Assembly (NCBI RefSeq): GCF_959029255.1
Contig: NZ_CAUFUE010000007.1
Coordinates: forward strand, 100,738-164,737
DNA from: an uncultured Bacteroides sp.
Lineage (GTDB): Bacteria; Bacteroidota; Bacteroidia; Bacteroidales; Bacteroidaceae
Length of the DNA stretch: 64,000 nucleotides
Direction: 5' to 3'
Shown here: positions 8,743-17,781 of the stretch, piece by piece
Numbering within the stretch: the first letter of the stretch is position 1
Layout of the letters: each line of letters begins with the position of its first letter
Notes under the pieces: generated by a model
Told to the model about the DNA's origin: nothing
Database searches by the model: none
What the model saw: only the letters and a program-made list of their open reading frames with translations
Translations under genes and position numbers: made by a program

Positions 8743-11700
8743 CTATCCAACAAAATCTTTCGGAAGCACACCAAATTGTTTCAAGAAACATTTGGAAAAA
8801 TAAGATGGAGAATTAAAACCGACCATATAACAGATTTCATTCACGCGACTCTCTCCTTCTTTCAGTAATTGAGCGGCACGCTTCAAACGTTCCAAGCGTA
8901 AATATTCATTAGGAGTTAAATCTAACACCCCTTTTATTTTCCGATAAAAATTAGACCGGCTCATGTTCAATCCATCAGCAATATCATCCATACTAAAGTC
9001 CGGATTATGAAGGTTCAACAAAATTATTTCATTCAATTTCTTTATAAATTCTTCATCCGCTTTTGTCAAAGCCATTGTATTGACTGCGACAAAAGGCGAA
9101 TTGGCAAATGCCTGACGCAATTTCTCCCTATTGGTTATCAGATTAGAAATACACACGCGGAGATACTCAACAGAAAAAGGCTTATCAATGTATGCATCCG
9201 CTCCAAGTTCCAGGCCCTCTATCTTAGACTGAATATTAGTCTTAGCAGTCAATAAAATTATAGGGATATGACTATAATCTAATTTAGATTTTATATTCTT
9301 GCACAGTTCAAAACCATCCATCAAGGGCATAACGACATCACTCACAATTATATTAACATAGTTACCATCTAATATTTGTAAAGCCTCCATACCATTAGTG
9401 GCAGTCAGCACAGCATAGTCGTGAGACAACTGACGTTTTACAAACGAAAGCATATCCTGATTATCTTCTACCACTAATACAACCGGCCTATCACCCTTAT
9501 CTTCTTCGGTTTCCGTCAAAGAGCCTACACTCAAAATAGTATCACTAATCACCTCCGAGGGTAAAGTAATCGTAGTATTTTGAATAACTGGCAATGTCAG
9601 GCGAAAACTATTCACCTGTTCACCCTCATCCATTACAAGACTTCCCTGATGCAACTCCGCCAAGGAACGGGAAAGAGCCAAACCGATACCTGTACCCACC
9701 GTGACTTTCTTCTCTTCTTCTCCAAAACGAACGAAAGGTTTAAAAATCTCTTCTTTCATTTCATCCGGTATAATCACCCCATCATTAATAGTACGGATAC
9801 AGAATTCTTTTTTATCAGGAGATACATTAACATCAAGAATGACATATACATAACTATCTGCATACTTAACCGCATTGTTCAACAGATTACTTATGATTTT
9901 TGTAAAAGCTTCTTTATTTACATGCGCATGAAAATCCTGTTCCTGGAGTTTCAACTCAAAATCCAATCCTTTTTGTTTGGCCAACGAACTAAATCTGATA
10001 TAAGTTTCTCTCAGAATTTCAGTAATATTACATTCCGTAAAATTCAAACTATACCCCTTACTCTCTGTTTTACGAAAATCCAATAACTGATTTGTCAGAC
10101 TCAATAATCGTTCTGTATTTTGTTTCATGATGTTCAAATCTTCACGAGTCTCTACATCCACTTCCTTTTTCAGTATTATATTTTCCAAAGGTCCCTTTAT
10201 CAATGTCAAAGGTGTCCTTATTTCATGAGCAACATTCGTAAAGAAGTCTATCTTGGCATGATAAATCTCTCTTTCCTTTTCCTGCTCAAACTTCTCCATC
10301 TGCCGACGATGCTTCTTGGCATTTTTCTGCCTGAAATACCAGAGAATATAGGCAGAACATGCTATAAACAATAATACATAAACACAATAAGCCCAGATAG
10401 AAAGATAAAAAGGCGGAAGGATGTGAATAGCCAAACTGATTTCGTTTTTATTCCATATTCCGTCACTATTCGAGGCTTTCACACAGAATACATAATTTCC
10501 ATATTTTAGGTTCGAATAAGTTATGACAGGACTTTCTCCTACCGGAAGCCATTCCCCATCAAAACCATCCAATTTATACATCAACCTATTCATGCTTGGA
10601 GCCTGATACCCCAGAGCCGCAATGCGGAAAGAGAAGGAATTCTGTTCGGCACGAAGCGTTATCTTATCAGAGAAAGTTATACTCTGTTTTAGTGGAGAGT
10701 CTTCCTGCCCTGCATATACTTCTTTATTAAACAACATAAAATCTGTAATAACAGCAGATGGCAAATATTTATTTTCAGAAAATGTCTTAGGATTAAAAAC
10801 TATAAATCCATCAATACTTCCAAAATAAATAGTACCATCCTCATCCTCAAAGCTGGAACGATAATTAAACTGATCTCCCAACAAACCGTTGGCAACAGTA
10901 TAAACCTTCATTTTTTCCGTTGCCGGATTAAAACAAACCAATCCATTGTTAGTAGTCAACCACAAAGCCCCTTCCTTGTCTTCCTCTATTTGATAAACAA
11001 CGTCATTCGGCAACCCTTCTTGGGTGCCAAAACTCGTAAAGTCATCCGTATCAGGGTGAAACATACAAAAGCCACCACCTTGGGTTGTTAACCATATCTG
11101 ATGATGGGAATCTTCAAAAATACTCAGTACCTTATTGTAAGGAAGACTTTTTCCATTATTTTCATCATGCACATAGTTTTTCCACTTTTTCTCACCTACC
11201 GAATAGCGATAAGCCCCATTCGCATAAGTTGCAAGCCATAAATCGCCGTCAGAATCTTCTTTTATATCATAAACGAATTTTCCGGTCAATTCCTGTATTC
11301 TATCAAAATCATCTGTCCGGATGTTGTATCGAAGCAAACCAAACATAGTACCTAAGTAAATATCTCCTGTGGTTGTCCTGCAAATAGCAAATATACTATT
11401 ATCCATCAAAGAACGTGGAGAATCATTTTTTTGATAAGTCTTCACAATAGCGCCTGTATGAGTATCAATAATCTTCAGCCCTTTAGAGAAAGTTCCTACC
11501 CACAGATAATCATTTACCAGACACAATGCATGTATATTGGTAAAACCGGTGCTTGGTCCAAAAAAAGAAAACTCTTTTGTCTTTGGATTGAAACGATTCA
11601 AACCACCATCTTCTGTTCCAATCCACAGTACTCCTTGGTTATCTTGGCAGAACTCCCTAACGCGTTTACCATGCAAACCATCCTCTACTCCCTTAGGATA

Positions 11701-12753
11701 GTACTTTTCAAAATAGGTATAAGGATGAGGGTAATAATTTACTCCTCCAAAATAAGAACCTACCCAAATGCCACCTTCATTGTCTTTATATAAAGAATAA
11801 ACCGCATTATCTGACAAAGAATACGGATCGTACTCCGAACTACGCAGATGTACATACTTACCCGTACGCAAATTATAAATATAAATACCTGACTCCGTAC
11901 CCATCCACAATTCGTTATCCGAAGATACCAACAGGTCACGGCAATATACCAGCTCACTATCCTCATCGGTCAACAATAAACCATGAAGTTTACCGGAGGT
12001 TACATTCAACTCTTGCACCCCCTTTTTAAGCGAGCTGATATATAGGCAATTATAAGGTCCTGCCACTATCTTCGTCACTACATCACCACGGAATACCTCT
12101 TTACCATCAATCGGGGAGAGGTAAGGTTGAAGTGTTTTCAGATTATCTTTCGAGTAGTATAATCCATCCCCATAGAAACCAACCCAAATCGTTTTGCTAT
12201 TGTCAAAAGACAAACTTTTGACATTTGTAGAAATAAAAGGAAACTTTTTTAGAGTATGATTCTTGAGCTGCCCGCTCTGCAAGTTATAACAAAATATTCC
12301 TTGTGATTCTACAGCTATCCATACATTTCCTGCATCGTCACCAGTAATCGTAGATACGGCACGTTCTATCTTCGTATTCTCTTCACTCAATTGAGTAAAA
12401 TGTGTAAAAGTATCTTTTACCGGATAGTAAATATACAATCCTACATCCGTACCAACCCATATACTCCCAGCCGCATCTTCATAAAGAAACGTTATGAAGT
12501 TATTCCCCAAACTGCGTTCACTATTTACATCATGCTTGAACTTTCGGAAGGACAAGCCATCATACCGGTTCAAACCATCTTTGGTTCCAAACCACATGAA
12601 ACCCTTGCTATCCTGTAAAATAGCATTGACTGTATTTTGGGATAATCCATTCTGGATATTAAGATTTCTGAAATAGTAGTGTTCGCCCGCTGCTTGTATC
12701 TGACCTACAATTCCCCACAAAAAACAAACAAGCATCCATATTATTGTCTTCAT
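8743..12753 (-). CDS. Hybrid two-component system sensor-kinase/response regulator (HTCS)
   Basis: One-protein inner-membrane sensor and transcription regulator of the adjacent PUL. The 1336-aa product has a signal peptide (1-21), a long periplasmic double beta-propeller of Reg_prop repeats (for example GLSQNTVNAILQDSKGFMWF, then many DxxGxLWxGT units, about 25-690), a Y_Y_Y domain (about 700-765), a transmembrane helix near 775-800 (YCVYVLLFIACSAYILWYF), a HisKA domain with phospho-acceptor His843 in NVAHEIRTPLTLIKG, a HATPase_c domain (VGTGIGLALSRSLAELHQG), a receiver domain with Asp1139 in NIIVSDVVMPLMDGFEL and Lys of TAK, and a C-terminal AraC-type HTH (about 1230-1336, NFYRKIKGVLDLTPNEYLRL). 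All catalytic residues look intact. Ligand is likely an oligosaccharide released by PUL enzymes. Confidence 0.97.
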   Translation of the reverse strand: MKTIIWMLVCFLWGIVGQIQAAGEHYYFRNLNIQNGLSQNTVNAILQDSKGFMWFGTKDGLNRYDGLSFRKFKHDVNSERSLGNNFITFLYEDAAGSIWVGTDVGLYIYYPVKDTFTHFTQLSEENTKIERAVSTITGDDAGNVWIAVESQGIFCYNLQSGQLKNHTLKKFPFISTNVKSLSFDNSKTIWVGFYGDGLYYSKDNLKTLQPYLSPIDGKEVFRGDVVTKIVAGPYNCLYISSLKKGVQELNVTSGKLHGLLLTDEDSELVYCRDLLVSSDNELWMGTESGIYIYNLRTGKYVHLRSSEYDPYSLSDNAVYSLYKDNEGGIWVGSYFGGVNYYPHPYTYFEKYYPKGVEDGLHGKRVREFCQDNQGVLWIGTEDGGLNRFNPKTKEFSFFGPSTGFTNIHALCLVNDYLWVGTFSKGLKIIDTHTGAIVKTYQKNDSPRSLMDNSIFAICRTTTGDIYLGTMFGLLRYNIRTDDFDRIQELTGKFVYDIKEDSDGDLWLATYANGAYRYSVGEKKWKNYVHDENNGKSLPYNKVLSIFEDSHHQIWLTTQGGGFCMFHPDTDDFTSFGTQEGLPNDVVYQIEEDKEGALWLTTNNGLVCFNPATEKMKVYTVANGLLGDQFNYRSSFEDEDGTIYFGSIDGFIVFNPKTFSENKYLPSAVITDFMLFNKEVYAGQEDSPLKQSITFSDKITLRAEQNSFSFRIAALGYQAPSMNRLMYKLDGFDGEWLPVGESPVITYSNLKYGNYVFCVKASNSDGIWNKNEISLAIHILPPFYLSIWAYCVYVLLFIACSAYILWYFRQKNAKKHRRQMEKFEQEKEREIYHAKIDFFTNVAHEIRTPLTLIKGPLENIILKKEVDVETREDLNIMKQNTERLLSLTNQLLDFRKTESKGYSLNFTECNITEILRETYIRFSSLAKQKGLDFELKLQEQDFHAHVNKEAFTKIISNLLNNAVKYADSYVYVILDVNVSPDKKEFCIRTINDGVIIPDEMKEEIFKPFVRFGEEEKKVTVGTGIGLALSRSLAELHQGSLVMDEGEQVNSFRLTLPVIQNTTITLPSEVISDTILSVGSLTETEEDKGDRPVVLVVEDNQDMLSFVKRQLSHDYAVLTATNGMEALQILDGNYVNIIVSDVVMPLMDGFELCKNIKSKLDYSHIPIILLTAKTNIQSKIEGLELGADAYIDKPFSVEYLRVCISNLITNREKLRQAFANSPFVAVNTMALTKADEEFIKKLNEIILLNLHNPDFSMDDIADGLNMSRSNFYRKIKGVLDLTPNEYLRLERLKRAAQLLKEGESRVNEICYMVGFNSPSYFSKCFLKQFGVLPKDFVG

Positions 12754-12788
12754 ATTCAGTATTGCCTATAAGTATCTAATTAAGGCTC

Positions 12789-12818
12789 CAAATATAGCCC
12801 AAAATACAAATAAGCAAT
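12789..12818 (-). promoter_or_regulatory. Promoter of HTCS gene
   Basis: Minus-strand -7 box TATATTTG (12796-12789) and a weak -33 ATTG (12818-12815), 18 nt apart, 36 nt upstream of the HTCS start codon. Confidence 0.5.
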
Positions 12819-12851
12819 ATAAAATACGTCCCAATGAATGAAAATATCGTC

Positions 12852-14912
12852 TTATTTCTCTATCCTGATACGCGCATCCACCGCAATCACATTTTTCTCC
12901 GTAGCAAGCAACGGGTTGATATCCATCTCCTTGATTTCCGTAGCAAAGCGCAACAAGGTAGAAAGGCGTACTATAATCTCGGCAAACTTATCTTCATTGA
13001 CGCCCTTTTGCCCGCGCGTGCCTTTGATAATCTTATAAGCGCGCAGGGAGTGAATCATGGAATATGCTTCCTCGTAAGACAAGGGAGCCAAGCCGGAGGA
13101 AACATCTTTCAGCACCTCGACAAAAATACCACCCAAGCCGCAGAGTACTACATGACCGAATTTCTCTTCGTACTTGGCACCGATAAACAGTTCCGTACCA
13201 CGCAACATGGGTTGCACCATGATACCGGTCACCTCTGGTATTTGCATCATGCGGTCGAACTCCAACGCCAAGTGCTGTTCACTCTTGATGTTCAGCACCA
13301 CACCGCCCACATCGGATTTGTGCACAGGACCCACCACCTTCGCCACGACCGGAAATCCCGCACGACGGGCAAAAGCAAGCACTTCATCCTTATTGGCCGA
13401 AACGAACTCTTCCACTACCAGAATACCCGCCGAATGAAGCAATGCTTGCACTTGATGGGGTTCTATATAACCGTCTTGGGGAATGGAGTCGATGATACGC
13501 CGTATGCGAGGAACATCCACCCCGAAGAGTTCAATTTCATTATTCGCCGGTCTCGACGCATTCATGATGCGCGACAGGGCTGTACCCAACGTCACCTCAT
13601 CGGCAAAGTTCACATGTCCTTTCGCAAGGAAAGCAGACACTTCCGCCCCGGCAGTATTGATGGAAGGAAGAATCGGGAAAATAGGCTTCTCGCAGGTCTG
13701 CATCTTCTCATGCAGCACATCATACATTTCGAACATGGTGACCAACCCGGGCGTACCGAAAATAGCCATCACGGCATCCACATTCTCAAACTTCTCTTCG
13801 CAGTATTCCAGACAAAGGCGCAGATGCTCGGGGGTACCCGTGGCAAGGATATCTATCGGATTTCCTACCGCAGCACCCGGGAAAAGTTTACTTTTCAACT
13901 CTTCGGCAAGCGGGCCTTCCAACTTCGGTACGTTCAGGCCGCCTTTGCTCAAGGCATCGGTCAGCATCACGCCCGGCCCTCCCGCATGGGTAATAATGGC
14001 GAAGTTCTTCCCTCTCAGTTCCGGCAAAGTGAAAATACACCCCACCGTAGTGAGTTCCTCCCGCGAATGGCAACGCACAATACCCGCCTTGCGGAAGAGA
14101 GCTTCCACCGCCGAGTCGGGACTGGCAATGGCACCCGTATGCGAGGATGCCGCGCGGCTTCCGCTTTCACTGCTACCGGACTTGATAGCCGCAATCTTGC
14201 ATCCTTTTTTTATCAGCGAAGAAGCATGGAACAGCAACCTGTCCGGGTCGCCGATACTCTCTATATAAAGCAGTTTTATTTTAGAATCCTTTTCTGCATC
14301 AAAATGTTCATCCATATATTGCAGCACATCTTCTACCCCAATCTGCTTGGCATTGCCCACGGACCAGACGGAATTGAACTGCAAACCTTTGGTAACCGCA
14401 CTTTCCAAGATAAATACCGCAGTCGCGCCGGAGCTGGATATCAGGTCGACGCCTTGCGGATGCAGGTTAGGGATAGGCTGGCTGAACACACTATGATGCC
14501 AGGTATTCATCAATCCGATACAATTAGGACCTATCAATGAAGCGCTGTATTTGTTCACCGTCTCCAGAATACGGTCTTCCAGCAGCGCCCCTTCGTGGGT
14601 TTCTTCTCCAAAGCCCGCAGAAAGAATGATGAATGCACGCACCTGCTTTTCGGCGGCAAGTACCTGCACCGCCTCCGGGCACAATGCCGCCGGAATGGCA
14701 AGTATCGCCAAATCCGTCTCGGGAATATCTTTCACATCAGCATACGCCACTACGCCCTGCACTTCGGCTTCCTTCGGATTGACGGCCCGCAACTCTCCGG
14801 CATATCCACCGTTAATCAGATTCCTCAGGATAGCGCCTCCCGGCTTATGTACATTATTAGACGCTCCCACTACCACAATACTGGCAGGATGCAGCAATTG
14901 GTTTGTTATCAT
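12852..14912 (-). CDS. ADP-forming acyl-CoA synthetase (acetate--CoA ligase type), fused alpha/beta
   Basis: Cytoplasmic enzyme that interconverts an acyl-CoA, ADP and phosphate with an organic acid, CoA and ATP; the family allows substrate-level ATP formation from acyl-CoA. The 686-aa protein contains the CoA-binding Rossmann domain (SIVVVGASNN, about 1-130, SLIGPNCIGLMN), succinyl-CoA-ligase-like domains (about 140-450) with the likely phosphohistidine His258 in ASSHTGAIASPDSAVE and the flavodoxin-like NFAIITHAGGPGVMLTD, and a C-terminal ATP-grasp domain (about 470-686, GFPVVAKVVGPVHKSDVGGV and ending KEMDINPLLA). Alpha and beta parts are in one chain. GC-richer codon use than the PUL beside it suggests a core gene. 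Acetate, propionate or aryl acids are all possible substrates. A canonical promoter precedes it. Confidence 0.93.
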   Translation of the reverse strand: MITNQLLHPASIVVVGASNNVHKPGGAILRNLINGGYAGELRAVNPKEAEVQGVVAYADVKDIPETDLAILAIPAALCPEAVQVLAAEKQVRAFIILSAGFGEETHEGALLEDRILETVNKYSASLIGPNCIGLMNTWHHSVFSQPIPNLHPQGVDLISSSGATAVFILESAVTKGLQFNSVWSVGNAKQIGVEDVLQYMDEHFDAEKDSKIKLLYIESIGDPDRLLFHASSLIKKGCKIAAIKSGSSESGSRAASSHTGAIASPDSAVEALFRKAGIVRCHSREELTTVGCIFTLPELRGKNFAIITHAGGPGVMLTDALSKGGLNVPKLEGPLAEELKSKLFPGAAVGNPIDILATGTPEHLRLCLEYCEEKFENVDAVMAIFGTPGLVTMFEMYDVLHEKMQTCEKPIFPILPSINTAGAEVSAFLAKGHVNFADEVTLGTALSRIMNASRPANNEIELFGVDVPRIRRIIDSIPQDGYIEPHQVQALLHSAGILVVEEFVSANKDEVLAFARRAGFPVVAKVVGPVHKSDVGGVVLNIKSEQHLALEFDRMMQIPEVTGIMVQPMLRGTELFIGAKYEEKFGHVVLCGLGGIFVEVLKDVSSGLAPLSYEEAYSMIHSLRAYKIIKGTRGQKGVNEDKFAEIIVRLSTLLRFATEIKEMDINPLLATEKNVIAVDARIRIEK

Positions 14913-14951
14913 AGTTTTTCCTAATTAAATGGATGGATATAATACATAAAA

Positions 14952-14983
14952 CAAATATAGGCATTATTTGTATTGCCAGCAAA
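14952..14983 (-). promoter_or_regulatory. Promoter of acyl-CoA synthetase gene
   Basis: Minus-strand TATATTTG (14959-14952) with a perfect TTTG -33 box (14983-14980) separated by 20 nt: the textbook Bacteroides arrangement. Confidence 0.78.
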
Positions 14984-15060
14984 ACAAATTTGCATGAAAA
15001 TCGTTTTGCGCACAAAACATGAACTGCGTTGTCTCTCTTCTGTCCTATTTCTCTTTTTCC

Positions 15061-15175
15061 CCCTACCCGCTCCCTGTTTTCTCCCTGTCTATAGAGTGAG
15101 AAAAAACAGGGAGTTGGTAGGGAGCGGGTAGGGAGAAGGTTAGGAGTTGGTAAGGAGTTGGTAAGGAGGAAATAA
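15061..15175. repeat. G-rich 11-bp tandem repeats with overlapping inverted repeats in a 381-bp divergent region
   Basis: The region 14913-15293 has no gene. From 15110 to about 15170 it carries five degenerate 11-bp units of the form GGGAGTTGGTA. The C-rich segment at 15061-15080 can pair in two ways: 15061-15075 with 15119-15133 (15 bp perfect) or 15070-15080 with 15103-15113 (11 bp perfect), which are mutually exclusive. It lies between divergent promoters, so it may be a structured regulatory region or a simple repeat expansion. The rest of the region holds only the two promoters listed. Confidence 0.7.
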
Positions 15176-15262
15176 AATTGTTCTTTTAGTCGGATTTTAA
15201 ACAATCATTAGCAATAACTGCTTATTTCTTTAGGAAAAGTAGATTTTGTCAACAAGAACAGC

Positions 15263-15270
15263 TATATTTG
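15263..15270 (+). promoter_or_regulatory. -7 box of TPR regulator gene
   Basis: TATATTTG, 23 nt upstream of the ATG at 15294. A TTTG at 15245-15248 is closer than usual (14 nt), so the -33 box is uncertain. Confidence 0.5.
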
Positions 15271-15293
15271 TAACACTTTAAATAAATATAGCT

Positions 15294-17072
15294 ATGAGAA
15301 AAATCAGACTGTTACTTCCAATTCTACTACTAGCATGTATTTGCGCTTGCAACAACAAACCTTACCCACAAAGTATCCGAGTTGCCGACTCATTAGTCTA
15401 TAGCAATCCGGATAGCGCTATTACCTTGCTGGAGCAACTTAAAGGAAGTATGGCTTTTGAGCCCAAAGCCACACAAATGTACTATCGACTACTGACCATA
15501 AAAGCAAAAGATAAAGCATACATTACGCATACTTCGGACAGCCTCATCAAGACGGTTGTGGAATATTACAAAGAGAAAAAAGACAAGGAACGATTACCGG
15601 AGGCCTACTATTATGCAGGACGAGTGTATCGCGATTTAGGGGATGCACCCCGGGCGCTTGATTACTTTCAAAAAGCATTGGAAAGTTCAAATGAGTACAC
15701 AGATTATAGACTTGTCAGTTTAATGCACAATCAAATGGGAATGATATTTCTATATCAGGATATCTATGACAAAGCTCTGGATGCTTTCAATGGGGCTTAT
15801 CATTATTCAACGATATCAAAAGATAGTGTATTTATGGTTTATAACCTACGCAATATAGGAAGAGCTTATACTGGACTAAATAATGTGGATAGTACTTTAT
15901 CTTATTATAATAAAGCAGAACAAGTTGCCCAAAACACCCACAACTCATATTTAATAGGCATCATTAATCAGGAAGTGGCCGACATATACACACAGTTAGG
16001 TGAATATGAGAAAGCAGACAACGCTATAAAAGTATCTCTGCACACATTGAAAAAATATCCCGCACCTTATTATGCTACATTAGCGGATTTGTATTTTGAG
16101 ACGGGAAAAATCGATTCTGCAAAATATTATTATACAAGACTACTTTCCATAGGCAACCACTATCATAAGCAAGGCGGATATGAAGGACTAAGTAAAATAG
16201 CCCGTAAACAAGGGAAATATGCCGATGCGCTCCAGTATATAGACAAATACCTTACATATACAGACAGTATACAAAAAACAATCCATACGGAAGCTATTCA
16301 GAAAGTGAACGCTCTATATAATTATCAATTGCAAGAGAAAGAAGTTAACAGATTAAAGGATACCGCACAAGAACAGAGAGTATGGATAATTTCCCTTACC
16401 GCTGTTATAATTCTTATTTTAATGTCAATCCTTACCCTGAACTTCATTCGGCAGCAACGCAAAAAACAAAAAAAGATGCAGGCTGAGCGACAGGAGGAAA
16501 AATTACAAGAGATTGCTAAAGAGCAATATCTTAGCAGCCAAGAGTATATTGCCGAAAACATGAAACGCATTGAAGAACTCAAAGAAAAAATACAAAATAC
16601 CGAAAGCAAAAAAAATGAATTGGAAAAGAATCTGGAAGAGAGCGAGAAAGACCTGCTTGAGCTAACCAATAAGCAAATAGAGGTCAAGCAAAAGGTTCAA
16701 ACTCTATCAGAAGCCGCATTGAAAGATTCACAAATATATAAAGATTTTTATCATGTAGCCGGTATGCCCAATTCAAAAGATATATCCGAGAAATCTAAAA
16801 TCACTCAAAAGGATTGGGACGAATTAATCGCCGCTATTGATAAAACATACAATAACTTCACTTGGCGCCTCCAAAAGTTATATCCTAAAATTAGCGAACA
16901 AGAAATTCGTATATGTGTTCTGCTAAAGATTTCTATCAATCCTCAATATATCGCAAATTTGCTTTCACGCTCCCGCCAAGCGATTGATTCTTCTAGAAAG
17001 AAACTATATAGATCTACTCATAATCAGGATGGTACAGCTAAAATGTGGGATGATTTCATAAGGAATTTCTAA
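15294..17072 (+). CDS. TPR lipoprotein with transmembrane helix, coiled coil and C-terminal HTH
   Basis: Probable membrane-bound sensor/regulator. The 592-aa chain starts with a signal/lipobox region (LLLACICAC, Cys15 or Cys19), continues with about six TPR-like units (80-330, for example AYYYAGRVYRDLGDAPRALDY and YEKADNAIKVSLHTLK), a transmembrane helix at 363-384, a charged coiled coil (385-475) and a C-terminal HTH-like domain (about 515-580: RLQKLYPKISEQEIRICVLL, then NPQYIANLLSRSRQAIDSSR, reminiscent of LuxR/two-component output helices). If both lipobox and TM helix are used, TPRs would be periplasmic and the HTH cytoplasmic. This architecture recurs in Bacteroides but I do not know a characterised member. 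It sits directly upstream of the DUF3244-peptide-GLPGLI genes, and a 16-bp direct repeat lies in the gap, so it may control them. Confidence 0.85.
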   Translation: MRKIRLLLPILLLACICACNNKPYPQSIRVADSLVYSNPDSAITLLEQLKGSMAFEPKATQMYYRLLTIKAKDKAYITHTSDSLIKTVVEYYKEKKDKERLPEAYYYAGRVYRDLGDAPRALDYFQKALESSNEYTDYRLVSLMHNQMGMIFLYQDIYDKALDAFNGAYHYSTISKDSVFMVYNLRNIGRAYTGLNNVDSTLSYYNKAEQVAQNTHNSYLIGIINQEVADIYTQLGEYEKADNAIKVSLHTLKKYPAPYYATLADLYFETGKIDSAKYYYTRLLSIGNHYHKQGGYEGLSKIARKQGKYADALQYIDKYLTYTDSIQKTIHTEAIQKVNALYNYQLQEKEVNRLKDTAQEQRVWIISLTAVIILILMSILTLNFIRQQRKKQKKMQAERQEEKLQEIAKEQYLSSQEYIAENMKRIEELKEKIQNTESKKNELEKNLEESEKDLLELTNKQIEVKQKVQTLSEAALKDSQIYKDFYHVAGMPNSKDISEKSKITQKDWDELIAAIDKTYNNFTWRLQKLYPKISEQEIRICVLLKISINPQYIANLLSRSRQAIDSSRKKLYRSTHNQDGTAKMWDDFIRNF

Positions 17073-17078
17073 TAGATT

Positions 17079-17166
17079 TCGTCTTTTTATCGTATAGCAA
17101 GGAATTAAAATCGTCTTTTTATCGTACTTAATTGCTTTCATATAATACTATAATAGCATACTTTTG
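17079..17166 (+). promoter_or_regulatory. 16-bp direct repeats and promoter upstream of DUF3244 gene
   Basis: TCGTCTTTTTATCGTA occurs identically at 17079-17094 and 17111-17126, 32 bp apart (about three helical turns). A -7 box TACTTTTG lies at 17159-17166, with a TTTC-like -33 element at 17136-17139, 19 nt upstream. The repeats would sit about 45-95 nt before the transcription start, a usual place for activator sites. Confidence 0.62.
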
Positions 17167-17195
17167 ACGGCATAGAAATCAAATTAAGTATGACT

Positions 17196-17552
17196 ATGAA
17201 ACGGCTTATATTACTACTATTTACCGGAATGATGCTCCTTTCCGTTTTCGCGGAAGAGAGAAAAATCGAATTGCATGAGAAAGCACACAATGTAGAGTTG
17301 CGTTCCCTCACATTTATACCAACCGTTACCCATGATGATAACATCCTCTACATTTATTCGACTATTCCTTTAGAAAATCTACAAGTGGTTGTAACAGACT
17401 TATCTACAGGAGAGATGTTTCATTTTGATAATATTACTACGTCTTATGGTCAACCATATATACTACTTTTAAATGAAAAAAACGGTAACTATAAAATAGA
17501 ATTGAATATAGGACAAACATGCTATTGCGGTTATTTCGAAATAATACAATAA
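17196..17552 (+). CDS. DUF3244 domain small secreted protein
   Basis: Small exported protein of unknown function. From ATG 17196 (MKRLILLLFTGMMLLSVFA; an ATG two codons earlier is possible) a signal peptide is followed by a roughly 100-residue beta-rich domain matching DUF3244: ELRSLTFIPTVTHDDNILYI, an IPLENLQVVVTDLSTGEM strand pair and the end segment GNYKIELNIGQTCYCGYFEI. Such domains look like small Ig-like/beta-sandwich folds. Two cysteines sit together near the C-terminus (TCYCG). It is the first gene after the TPR regulator and is followed by a hairpin and the 57-aa peptide gene. Codon use is AT-rich like its neighbours. Assignment of the domain is from pattern memory. Confidence 0.8.
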   Translation: MKRLILLLFTGMMLLSVFAEERKIELHEKAHNVELRSLTFIPTVTHDDNILYIYSTIPLENLQVVVTDLSTGEMFHFDNITTSYGQPYILLLNEKNGNYKIELNIGQTCYCGYFEIIQ

Positions 17553-17553
17553 A

Positions 17554-17578
17554 ATGTGATTAAATGTTTTAGTCACAT
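17554..17578 (+). terminator. Hairpin between DUF3244 and peptide genes
   Basis: ATGTGATTAAA (17554-17564) pairs with TTTAGTCACAT (17568-17578) across a 3-nt loop, with one G-U pair, then AATTTTAAAG. Terminator-like but with a weak T-tract. Confidence 0.5.
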
Positions 17579-17596
17579 AATTTTAAAGCTAAGTAT

Positions 17597-17770
17597 ATGA
17601 AAAAATTATTTTTAATCGGTTTATTTGCATTACTTTGTGCAAGTACCTTTGCTGCCGTAGCCCAAAGCTATCAGTATTTTGTTGCATGTGGTCGTGTTTA
17701 TGCTATTGATTCAAGAGCATCAGCAGGAGAAGTTCTTTATTGGATGGATCGAATTGAAGCTAATTGTTAA
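17597..17770 (+). CDS. 57-aa secreted peptide with two cysteines
   Basis: Short gene found by reading the gap between DUF3244 and GLPGLI. ATG 17597 to TAA 17768-17770. Residues 1-22 form a clear signal peptide (MKKLFLIGLFALLCASTFAA, then VAQ). The predicted mature part of about 35 residues begins near Gln23 (QSYQYFVACGRVYAIDSRAS) and ends with WMDRIEANC; it has one internal Cys and a C-terminal Cys, so a disulfide loop covering about 25 residues is possible. I do not recognise the family. Support for being real: strong signal peptide, same strand, purposeful spacing, and terminator-like hairpins on both sides. A ribosome-binding site is not obvious, which is normal for Bacteroides. It could be a signal, a secreted effector or substrate of the adjacent outer membrane protein; this is inference. 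Confidence 0.72.
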   Translation: MKKLFLIGLFALLCASTFAAVAQSYQYFVACGRVYAIDSRASAGEVLYWMDRIEANC

Positions 17771-17781
17771 ACCTCTCTTTA

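Noticed and set aside
12834..14540. 568-codon plus-strand open frame
   Set aside because: Lies antisense to the acyl-CoA synthetase gene, whose motifs are all conserved; the plus-strand product is rich in His/Arg/Gln and matches no fold. A shadow of GC-biased codons.
15110..15170. CRISPR array
   Set aside because: Tandem 11-bp units are contiguous and degenerate with no spacers; no cas genes.
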